This document shows positions 7,386-14,520 of a DNA stretch of 33,209 nt, one piece after another. Made by a program: the position numbers and the translations under genes. How positions within the stretch are numbered: position 1 is the first letter of the stretch; each line of letters starts with the position of its first letter. Below the pieces are notes generated by a model. That model made no database searches, was not told the DNA's origin, and saw only the letters and a list, made by a program, of their open reading frames with translations. The stretch comes from an uncultured Bacteroidota bacterium (GTDB lineage Bacteria > Bacteroidota > Rhodothermia > Rhodothermales > UBA10348): assembly GCA_937876355.1 (NCBI GenBank), contig CALFHN010000105.1, forward strand, positions 1 through 33,209, in the 5' to 3' direction.

Positions 7386-9104
7386 TTAGGCTGTTACGCC
7401 CATTTCCGAAAGGCGCACACCGTGCTCGCCCATCGCTTCATACGTTGCCCCGGAAAAACCGTCATTGGCCGAAGATAGTTCTGCCATGATATTTCTAGGG
7501 CCTTTGTAATTCATTTCTACATTCAAGCCAGCTGCAATTCTAGGAATCGAAACCCATCCAGGCTGACAATTCACCAGATTTGATTCGTCGTACCATTTGT
7601 CAAATGGGGTACCATGACGGTCAGCCCGACATTTCCCAATTTCCATGGACAAGGTTCGATTTACTCCAGCGATTGATTTGGCAGGGCGTAAGCGTTGAGC
7701 GTGTCCTTGGTCGTTTACAAGCGTTCCAACCGTTTCGACCGCCATTGCTGCGGGAATTGCCACATCAGCTGCTGGAAGCGTTTGGTTGGTTGAGTTGTAA
7801 TAATGCAACACAACTTTTACGCCGGATAAATCAGCAACAGAACAAAGTCCTGCTGCAACTGGATCATCTTCAAGAACATACAGCACATCCACTTCGCCCG
7901 ACTGAATGCGGCTCTTTAAGGCGGCCACGTCCGCTGCGTGAATGCCGAGGCGCTCACAACCGTTTGTATTTGGCGTACGGTCGTCGGTACGCAGCCATGT
8001 GTCGCCATGGCCAACTTCGTTATGCGCTAAGTAAGTTGGCGCGGCAGATCCAACCGCCGAAGCAAGTTTCGACAACAGGTAGTTGTCTTCTACGGTCGCA
8101 AAAGCTGATCCTAAAAACTGAATACGTGTTCCATCTACACCTTTTAGGCAATCGGATACTGCTTTATAGGCAGAATCCCAAGCCACGTCAGCACCAGAAA
8201 TCGTAGGTCCAAGTGGGCGATTGTCGTTGAATTTTCGATAATCCAGTCGGTCTTCATCCGCCAACCAATATTCGTTTACGTCCATATTGGTTCGGGGCGT
8301 AACTTCAACAATCTTATTGTCTTTGACCCAATAAAAACAGTTGGCTCCTCTGGCATTTACCGTAGAAATCGAAGCAGTCTTGCTCATTTCCCAGATTCTA
8401 GCGCGGAAACGCGAATCTTTCGAGGTCAATGCACCTACCGGGCAAATGTCTATCACGTTCATCGAATACGGTTCATCAAACTCGATGCCTGGAGGCGTCA
8501 TCGGGTAGTTGCGAACCCCTCGTTCAATGATGGTAAGTTGATGACTTTTAGATATTTCACTGGTGAACCGAACACAACGCGTACAATTAATACAGCGCTC
8601 ACCGTCCAAAACTACATTTGGTCCAAGATCTATTTGTTTTGGTTTGCCAACCTTACGAAACTCAAAACGAGATCCTTCAGGACCATGTTTATAGGTTTGA
8701 TTTTGTAGCGGACAATGTCCTGCCTGGTCGCAAATTGGGCAATCTAGTGGGTGATTGATCAACAGAAACTCAAGATTGTCCTTCTGTGCCCTTTTTACCA
8801 ATTCGCTTGATTTGTGGGTACGCACAACCATGCCGGCAGCTGCGTCCAACGAACAGCTGGTCTGCAATTTGGGCATAAATTGGATGACGGGTTGCCCGCT
8901 CTCATCCAGATTCGGTTTCCCTGTATCTCTGTTGATCTGGGGCATGCCAACCTCAACAAGGCACTGACGGCAGTTAGCCGGAGCGCTCATCGAAGGATGG
9001 TAACAGAAATGGGGTAAGTCGACGCCAGTCTCTAAGCACAGCTGAAGAAGCCGTGGCTGACCGTCAAACTCAAAAGTCTCGTTATCTACTGTAATATTGG
9101 GCAT
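7386..9104 (-). CDS. nuoG: NADH-quinone oxidoreductase subunit G, short form
   Basis: The largest peripheral-arm subunit, carrying Fe-S clusters that pass electrons from NuoF towards NuoB. The N-terminal 2Fe-2S ferredoxin domain has Cys34, Cys45, Cys48 and Cys84. The HxxxCxxCxxxxxC cluster uses His118, Cys122, Cys125 and Cys131. A further 4Fe-4S uses Cys171, Cys174, Cys177 and Cys221. The remaining part is a molybdopterin-oxidoreductase-like fold without an evident cofactor site. At 572 residues it is well short of the ~900 of E. coli NuoG, with most of the loss in that C-terminal domain. I see no sign of a frameshift, and the stop lies directly before nuoH, so this appears to be a naturally short form. 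Confidence 0.94.
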   Translation of the reverse strand: MPNITVDNETFEFDGQPRLLQLCLETGVDLPHFCYHPSMSAPANCRQCLVEVGMPQINRDTGKPNLDESGQPVIQFMPKLQTSCSLDAAAGMVVRTHKSSELVKRAQKDNLEFLLINHPLDCPICDQAGHCPLQNQTYKHGPEGSRFEFRKVGKPKQIDLGPNVVLDGERCINCTRCVRFTSEISKSHQLTIIERGVRNYPMTPPGIEFDEPYSMNVIDICPVGALTSKDSRFRARIWEMSKTASISTVNARGANCFYWVKDNKIVEVTPRTNMDVNEYWLADEDRLDYRKFNDNRPLGPTISGADVAWDSAYKAVSDCLKGVDGTRIQFLGSAFATVEDNYLLSKLASAVGSAAPTYLAHNEVGHGDTWLRTDDRTPNTNGCERLGIHAADVAALKSRIQSGEVDVLYVLEDDPVAAGLCSVADLSGVKVVLHYYNSTNQTLPAADVAIPAAMAVETVGTLVNDQGHAQRLRPAKSIAGVNRTLSMEIGKCRADRHGTPFDKWYDESNLVNCQPGWVSIPRIAAGLNVEMNYKGPRNIMAELSSANDGFSGATYEAMGEHGVRLSEMGVTA

Positions 9105-9145
9105 ATCTGTCAGATTCTTTCAGGTACCAAATCCATTCCCTTGGT

Positions 9146-10471
9146 TTACGCTGTTTCGAGTACGCCGCCGCCTGGCACCGAATCGGTACTACACTTGGCT
9201 TCGAACTCACTGCGAAAACGGTCAATTGTATATCGAACCGGCCAGGCGGCGGCATCAGCCAACGCACAAACGGTTCTTCCTTCCATCTGAGTACACAGAT
9301 CTAAAAGGATATCGAGGTCTCTCAGCTGACCATTTCCTTCGTCAAGTCTGGTTACAATGTTTTCCAGCCAGCCCGTGCCTTCCCTACATGGAGTACACTG
9401 ACCACAGGTTTCGTGGTGATAGAAATGAGTAATGCGACGAAGCCATGACACGATGTCCACATCTTCATCCATGATCAACATCCCACTCGTTCCCATCATC
9501 GATCCGGCATCTCTTAAAGAGTCCGCATCCATCGTAACACCTTCGATCATATCGGCGCGCAAAATAGGCGTCGAACTACCACCGGGGATCAGGGCTTTCA
9601 ATTTTTTGCCACCACGCATTCCACCTGCAACTTCATCAATCAAATCTGTGATGAGCATTCCTGTGGGGTATTCGAACACTCCCGGACGATTTACGTGTCC
9701 CGAAATGCCGTACAAAACAGGTCCTGGATGCGAAGGAGCGCCGATTTTCGAGAACCATTCGCCACCCTTATTGATAATAAGGGGTGCACAAGCCAAGGTT
9801 TCGACGTTGTTAATGGTGGTTGGGTAACCCCAAACGCCTTTTTGGGCCGGAAAGGGTGGTTTCACTCGGGGATACGCTCTTTGGCCTTCCAACGAGCTCA
9901 TGAGACTGGACTCTTCTCCACAGATATAGGCACCAGCTCCTTTGTGGATCACTATATCACATGAAAAATCCGAACCCATAATATTTTTGCCTACGTATCC
10001 TTTTGCATAGGCTTTCTCCAATTCCTCTTCCATCAACGTAATCCAGTCGGCAAATTCGCCGCGGATGTAGAGGTATCCGGTTTTGATGGACATGGCATAA
10101 CTCGCTATGAGCATACCTTCAAAGACGAGATGAGGATTGTATTCCATCAACTGACGGTCCTTAAATGTCCCCGGCTCCGATTCGTCGCCGTTACAGCATA
10201 AAAATCGAGGAATATTGGGATCTACTGGGGGCATAAAGCTCCATTTGAGCCCAGTGGGGAAACCAGCTCCGCCCCTTCCTTTTAATCCACTCTTTTTGAC
10301 TTCGTTGGTTACCGAAGTTGGGTCCCATTTGGCCGTTGTTAAAACTTCCCGAAGGGCTTTGTAGCCTTCGTTATTTTCGTAAACATCCAGTTTATGGAGG
10401 TCCTTTACGGGGGGCAATAAAACCCGTTGGTATGAGCGCCAATCCCCAGCTTTTGTTTTTTTCGCTTCCAT
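9146..10471 (-). CDS. nuoF: NADH-quinone oxidoreductase subunit F (NADH/FMN binding)
   Basis: The electron-input subunit: it binds NADH and FMN and carries the N3 4Fe-4S cluster. The glycine-rich NADH/FMN motif GRGGAGFPTGLKW lies at 65-77, followed by NGDESEPGTFKDR (94-106) and GAGAYICGEESSL (178-190). The cluster ligands are Cys356, Cys359 and Cys362 (CGQCTPCREGTGW) and Cys402. The length of 441 is typical. It starts 5 bases after the nuoE stop and ends 41 bases before the nuoG start. Start and identity are secure. Confidence 0.97.
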   Translation of the reverse strand: MEAKKTKAGDWRSYQRVLLPPVKDLHKLDVYENNEGYKALREVLTTAKWDPTSVTNEVKKSGLKGRGGAGFPTGLKWSFMPPVDPNIPRFLCCNGDESEPGTFKDRQLMEYNPHLVFEGMLIASYAMSIKTGYLYIRGEFADWITLMEEELEKAYAKGYVGKNIMGSDFSCDIVIHKGAGAYICGEESSLMSSLEGQRAYPRVKPPFPAQKGVWGYPTTINNVETLACAPLIINKGGEWFSKIGAPSHPGPVLYGISGHVNRPGVFEYPTGMLITDLIDEVAGGMRGGKKLKALIPGGSSTPILRADMIEGVTMDADSLRDAGSMMGTSGMLIMDEDVDIVSWLRRITHFYHHETCGQCTPCREGTGWLENIVTRLDEGNGQLRDLDILLDLCTQMEGRTVCALADAAAWPVRYTIDRFRSEFEAKCSTDSVPGGGVLETA

Positions 10472-10476
10472 TTAGG

Positions 10477-11151
10477 CTAACTCAATGTTTCTGAGACAGG
10501 TGGTACGATGTAGGATTCTACGGACGTCACGTCGGTTCGACGATTACCACCCAAGTCATCTTCGTCCTGGGGTAACGTAACCGAGGTGAACGCGGGTACA
10601 TTGCCTTCCCTTAAGGCATCCAACAGGGCATCAATTTTGTCTTTGTTCAAGTTGTGAACGAAAACGCCGTTGGTGATTTGGAGCATTGGCGCGGATCCGC
10701 AAGCTCCCAAGCATTCTGCTTCCTGGATGGTAAACATGCCATCTTCTGTGGTTTCACCACTGTGAACGCCAAGTTTTTCTTCAACGTAATGCAGCATATC
10801 ATATCCGCCGCACAACTGGCAAGAAAAACAAGTACAAATGTCTAAGACGTGTTTCCCTTTTTTCTCTTTGAAATACTGGGTGTAGAAAGTAGCGACTCCG
10901 TATGCATTTGCATACGGGATACCAATTTCTTCCGCGACCAATTTGATGACTTCAGGAGGCAGAAATCCGAATTTTTCCTGTGCAAGCCACAGGCCACGCA
11001 TCACAGCTCCATCAGCAGTTGGATACCGCGAGATCCAAGTTTGAATCTGTGTTTTTTCTTCTGACGTGAACATCAAAGAGTCATTTGGAATGACTTGTTC
11101 CGGATTTCTATCCGGCATGTCCACGAAAGGATGTTTTATAAAATCGCCCAT
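10477..11151 (-). CDS. nuoE: NADH-quinone oxidoreductase subunit E (2Fe-2S, thioredoxin-like)
   Basis: The thioredoxin-fold subunit that binds the off-pathway N1a 2Fe-2S cluster beside NuoF. Ligands are Cys106 and Cys111 (CTCFSC) and Cys147 and Cys151 (ECLGAC). The helical domain GLWLAQEKFGFLP precedes it. At 224 residues it is longer than the ~160-175 of many homologues; the extra residues are a ~25-residue N-terminal lead and a ~35-residue acidic C-terminal tail. The ATG at 11151 may therefore not be the true start; Met27 (MFTSEEK) is an alternative. An 80-base gap separates it from nuoD, the longest in the cluster, in which I see nothing. Confidence 0.94.
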   Translation of the reverse strand: MGDFIKHPFVDMPDRNPEQVIPNDSLMFTSEEKTQIQTWISRYPTADGAVMRGLWLAQEKFGFLPPEVIKLVAEEIGIPYANAYGVATFYTQYFKEKKGKHVLDICTCFSCQLCGGYDMLHYVEEKLGVHSGETTEDGMFTIQEAECLGACGSAPMLQITNGVFVHNLNKDKIDALLDALREGNVPAFTSVTLPQDEDDLGGNRRTDVTSVESYIVPPVSETLS

Positions 11152-11231
11152 AATTTGCGTTTGGTCCGGTCCGTAACCTGTTCTACGTTTTTAGGAAGCC
11201 ACGTGTTTTAAGTGAAAGCACCCTTCAAATT

Positions 11232-12542
11232 CTATTTATCTGCTTCTCCAAGGACAGGGTCAATCGTTCCTATTAGGATGACCATATCTCCCATAACCCC
11301 GCCTTCCATCATGGTTTCTAGTGCTTGCAGATTGGTAAAGCTGGGCGAATTCATGCGCGCGCGCCACGGATTACCTGTCCCGTCGGACTGCAGATAAAAT
11401 CCAAGTTCTCCTTTTGGAGCCTCGATCGCGTGATACGAAGCCGCACCTTTTGGGGGCGCAACACCGGTATCCGTGTACATAAAGTCATGAATCAGGCCTT
11501 CCATGGAGTAAAACACTTCATTTTTCGAAGAACTGGACTTTTTTGCATCATTGGCACGAACAGGTCCCTGAAGGGTCTTTAGCTTATCAAGGCACTGATT
11601 GATGATCTTAATGCTCTCTTTCATCTCATCCAAACGGACAAAATAACGGGCTAAGGCATCACCTTCCGTACGGATAGGGATGATAAAATCAACGTCGTTG
11701 TATTTGAGATAGGGTTCAAAACGACGAATGTCGTGCTCTACTCCCGATCCTCTCAGGTTCGGCCCGGTCATGCCCATGCGAACGACATCTTCGGCCGAAA
11801 GGTGGCCAATACCCACATTTCTGTCAATCCAAATGCGATTGCGGTTGAGAAGTTTTTCCCATCCTGCTAACACGGCCGGGAAATCGGCAGCAAACTTTGT
11901 AATCAGGTTAATGCCAGCGGCATTGAGGTCTGTTGCAACGCCTCCAATGCGGCTATGCGAAACCGTCAAGCGGGCTCCAGCCACCTCGTCAAATATTTCG
12001 TAGATGTCTTCACGGGCCTGAAAGGTCCATAAAAACATTGACACAGCACCTGCGTCCATCAGACCAACGCCCATCCAGATTAGGTGCGAAGATATCCGAG
12101 CGATTTCGCTCATCATCATCCGAATCCATTGCGCACGGTCGGGTACTTCGATGCCTGCAAGTTTTTCTACTGCTAAACACCAGGCTACGTTATTCGAATA
12201 AGGAGATAGATAGTCCATGCGATCCGTGTAGGGCATGAACTCCTGGTACGTCTTGTTTTCTGCGATCTTCTCGACTCCGCGATGAAGATATCCAATATCA
12301 AGAACACATCCTTGGATGGTTTCGCCGTCCAGTTTGACGACTGCGCGTAACACTCCATGCGTGGCAGGGTGCTGTGGCCCGATATTGAGAATCATCTCAT
12401 TCTCAAGTGGGTCCCCTGCAGCTCCATCGCCGCCGTTTTCCACCCAAGAATGTTTGCTTTCTAGCCTTCTGTAAATCGCCTCGTTATGGCGTGGCCAGAA
12501 CTTTAGGGTCTCAGAAAAATTTGTGTTGTTGATTATACTCAT
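11232..12542 (-). CDS. nuoD: NADH-quinone oxidoreductase subunit D (49-kDa homologue)
   Basis: The peripheral-arm subunit that, with NuoB, forms the quinone-reduction site. It is related to the large subunit of NiFe hydrogenases. Recognisable blocks are NIGPQHPATHGVLR, the LHRGVEKIAENKTY region, DRMDYLSPYSNNVAW and the C-terminal GELGFYLQSDGTGNPWRAR. The frame opens at 12602, inside nuoC. The start at ATG 12540-12542 (MSIINNTNF) lies 4 bases past the nuoC stop and gives 436 residues, close to the family norm, so I prefer it. NuoC and NuoD are separate here, not fused as in E. coli. Confidence 0.95.
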   Translation of the reverse strand: MSIINNTNFSETLKFWPRHNEAIYRRLESKHSWVENGGDGAAGDPLENEMILNIGPQHPATHGVLRAVVKLDGETIQGCVLDIGYLHRGVEKIAENKTYQEFMPYTDRMDYLSPYSNNVAWCLAVEKLAGIEVPDRAQWIRMMMSEIARISSHLIWMGVGLMDAGAVSMFLWTFQAREDIYEIFDEVAGARLTVSHSRIGGVATDLNAAGINLITKFAADFPAVLAGWEKLLNRNRIWIDRNVGIGHLSAEDVVRMGMTGPNLRGSGVEHDIRRFEPYLKYNDVDFIIPIRTEGDALARYFVRLDEMKESIKIINQCLDKLKTLQGPVRANDAKKSSSSKNEVFYSMEGLIHDFMYTDTGVAPPKGAASYHAIEAPKGELGFYLQSDGTGNPWRARMNSPSFTNLQALETMMEGGVMGDMVILIGTIDPVLGEADK

Positions 12543-12546
12543 GGGG

Positions 12547-13233
12547 CTAAACGTCATCCTCAGATTCAACTTCCTCAAAACTCCAAGGGGTCTTTGATCC
12601 ATGAGCGGCTGGGAATGGATCCTGCGTCAGTTCGCCTGTTGGAACTTGCGGAGGCAGAGCCATGGAACCCGGTACGCCCAACAATGGGAATTCTTTTCTC
12701 AATGGATGGTATTCAAAATCTTCCGGCATAAACATCCGACGAAGGTCTGGATGACCTTCAAATCGCAAGCCGAACATATCCCACGCTTCTCGCTCATTCC
12801 AGTTGGCGGCGGGGAAAATATCACACAATGTGGGAGCAGTCATGCTTTCCTCGTCAATCCGAATCACGACCCGAAGGCGTTTCCCTTTGGTCATATTTAC
12901 GAGGTTGTAAAAGACCTCGTAACGATCTTCCTCAGTGAAGCGATCGATACCTGCCAAATCAGCCAAATAGGTAAAACCTTGCGTTTCCTTGAGCCAAGTA
13001 CAGATTTCCAAGAGAGAATCTGTGGATATTCGAACGGTGCGCTCGCCAGCGTATACAACTCGTTCCAAAACGGCTGTTCCAAACGAGGCTTCCATGGCGT
13101 CCAAGACGTCGTCTACCAACGTTGTAGCCTTGGCATGGGGATTGTTTAAGACGGCTGTTTCAGCCTCTTGAGGTACAAACTCAAACGGTAGTGTCTTCGG
13201 AGCTTTGATTCCGTTAGTCAACTTTTCAGGCAT
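12547..13233 (-). CDS. nuoC: NADH-quinone oxidoreductase subunit C (30-kDa homologue)
   Basis: A peripheral-arm structural subunit that packs against NuoD. The family signature FPAANWNEREAWDMFGLRFEGHP is at about 135-160 of the chosen protein, followed by RRMFMPEDFEYHPLRKEFP. The open frame starts at 13284 inside nuoB; ATG 13231-13233 (MPEKLTNG), 13 bases after the nuoB stop, is the sensible start and gives 228 residues. The ~60-residue N-terminal lead before the conserved domain is variable in this family. Confidence 0.94.
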   Translation of the reverse strand: MPEKLTNGIKAPKTLPFEFVPQEAETAVLNNPHAKATTLVDDVLDAMEASFGTAVLERVVYAGERTVRISTDSLLEICTWLKETQGFTYLADLAGIDRFTEEDRYEVFYNLVNMTKGKRLRVVIRIDEESMTAPTLCDIFPAANWNEREAWDMFGLRFEGHPDLRRMFMPEDFEYHPLRKEFPLLGVPGSMALPPQVPTGELTQDPFPAAHGSKTPWSFEEVESEDDV

Positions 13234-13246
13234 AATTTGTAATCCC

Positions 13247-13831
13247 CTATCGCTGCGTATAAAGTCCAGCTGGAGAAATTGCATGTTCTCCGTCCGGCGT
13301 TACAATGGTCGGCCTATTTGCTGCGACCACGGGCATGTCGCGACCATAAATGCCGTCTTGCTCAATGGAATATTGGTTTCTTATTTTTTCTTGAATGTCC
13401 ATCAATGCGTGAATAACGGCTTCTGGACGCGGAGGGCAACCTGGAATGTAAACATCGACTGGTAGGAAGTTGTCACAGCCCTGTACCACGCCGTAGCAGC
13501 GGTGCATACCTCCAGAAGAAGCGCAAGCGCCCATTGAGATACACCACTTCGGGTCCGCCATTTGATCCCAGACACGACGAATGGTATGTGCCATTTTGTA
13601 ACTAACCCATCCGGCCACGATCATGAGGTCCGCTTGGCGAGGCGAAAAGCGCATTGCTTCGCTGCCGAATCGGGCCACATCATACTTAGGAGCCGCGAAT
13701 GCCATCATTTCAATGGCGCAGCATGCGAGGCCCATAGGCATCGGCATAAGTGAATTAGAACGTGCCCAATTGACGACGGCATCTACTCTAGTTGTCAAAA
13801 ATCCTTCTTGAAGGGGAAGTTCTTGTCCCAT
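13247..13831 (-). CDS. nuoB: NADH-quinone oxidoreductase subunit B (N2 cluster)
   Basis: Carries the terminal 4Fe-4S cluster N2 that reduces quinone. The unusual tandem-cysteine ligand set is intact: Cys37-Cys38 (LACCAIEMM), Cys103 (MGACASSGG) and Cys132 ([11 protein letters not shown]). The length of 194 is typical. It starts about 50 bases after the nuoA stop. Start codon ATG 13829-13831 yields a normal short N-terminus before the [17 protein letters not shown] block. Confidence 0.97.
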   Translation of the reverse strand: MGQELPLQEGFLTTRVDAVVNWARSNSLMPMPMGLACCAIEMMAFAAPKYDVARFGSEAMRFSPRQADLMIVAGWVSYKMAHTIRRVWDQMADPKWCISMGACASSGGMHRCYGVVQGCDNFLPVDVYIPGCPPRPEAVIHALMDIQEKIRNQYSIEQDGIYGRDMPVVAANRPTIVTPDGEHAISPAGLYTQR

Positions 13832-13880
13832 TGGGGGCTAGTCGAGTTTGGTTAATCCGGATTGCGAAAGGCAAATGATA

Positions 13881-14252
13881 TCAATCAAATTCCAATCCGC
13901 CTTTTTTGATATCGTACAAGAGGCCGATTGCGAGAATGATCACAAATAAAATGACTACCGACATTACGCCTAGTCCCACACCTGCGTCGAGAAATTCAGA
14001 GTAGCTGACAGCCCAAGGGTATAGGAATACCACCTCCACGTCAAACACAATAAAGATCATGGCAACCAGGTAAAACTTAACAGAATACCTGTCTCGGGCT
14101 GAACCAATGGGGTCCATACCACTTTCGTAGGAGGTCATCTTAATCGTGTTGGCACGCTTAGGTCCTATAAGCGCTGCAGCTTTAAGCAGCGTGAAGGACA
14201 GCCCAATCGCGATCAGGAGCTGGATAAAAAACGGTGTAAAATCTGAAAGCAT
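13881..14252 (-). CDS. nuoA: NADH-quinone oxidoreductase subunit A (membrane)
   Basis: A small three-helix membrane subunit at the quinone-channel end of Complex I. The hallmark is the loop YESGMDPIGSARDRYSVKFY between helices 1 and 2, followed by IFDVEVVFLYPWA. The frame opens at 14330, but ATG 14250-14252 (MLSDFTPFF) gives the standard 123-residue protein beginning right before helix 1. The 78-base extension is leader sequence. A promoter lies 92-122 bases upstream of this start, which supports the choice. First gene of the nuoA-H/rpe transcript. Confidence 0.95.
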   Translation of the reverse strand: MLSDFTPFFIQLLIAIGLSFTLLKAAALIGPKRANTIKMTSYESGMDPIGSARDRYSVKFYLVAMIFIVFDVEVVFLYPWAVSYSEFLDAGVGLGVMSVVILFVIILAIGLLYDIKKGGLEFD

Positions 14253-14343
14253 GATAGCTCGTTTGGTTGTATCCCGGAGAAAGTCTCTAGGCTCAAGTAA
14301 CCCATTTATAGCGGGCCAATTTTGTAGCAAGACTTCAGCACCA

Positions 14344-14374
14344 CAAAGCTACCGAATCACCCTCTCCTAGTCAA
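14344..14374 (-). promoter_or_regulatory. Probable nuo operon promoter
   Basis: On the minus strand, TTGACT (14374-14369) is followed after 17 bases by TAGCTTTG (14351-14344). The latter matches the TAnnTTTG -7 box of Bacteroidota sigma-A promoters, and the former matches a standard -35. Transcription would start near 14337, giving a leader of about 85 bases before nuoA. The site lies between the receptor terminator and nuoA, the expected place. Confidence 0.65.
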
Positions 14375-14453
14375 CGAAACTAAGGCCTTCGTTTGGTCAA
14401 TTAGCAATGAGTTCTAAAAACTTTTACAGTATTCAGTCAAAAAAACGGGTCGT

Positions 14454-14493
14454 TTAAAAAAGTAGGGGGCCGCGCATGCGCGCGGCCCCCTAC
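14454..14493 (-). terminator. Rho-independent terminator of the TonB-receptor gene
   Basis: A perfect 14-bp stem (GTAGGGGGCCGCGC with its exact complement) closes a 4-base ATGC loop at 14462-14493. On the minus strand it is followed by a run of six Ts, and it lies 28 bases past the receptor stop codon. The plus-strand side lacks a T-tract, so it acts on the minus-strand transcript and insulates nuoA from the receptor gene. Confidence 0.92.
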
Positions 14494-14520
14494 AAAAGTC
14501 AAAATCAAGACCCGATTCGA

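Noticed and set aside
7580..8206. 208-codon plus-strand frame opposite nuoG
   Set aside because: It lies wholly antisense to a well-conserved gene, and its translation is Arg/Leu/Gln-rich with no domain pattern; a shadow frame.
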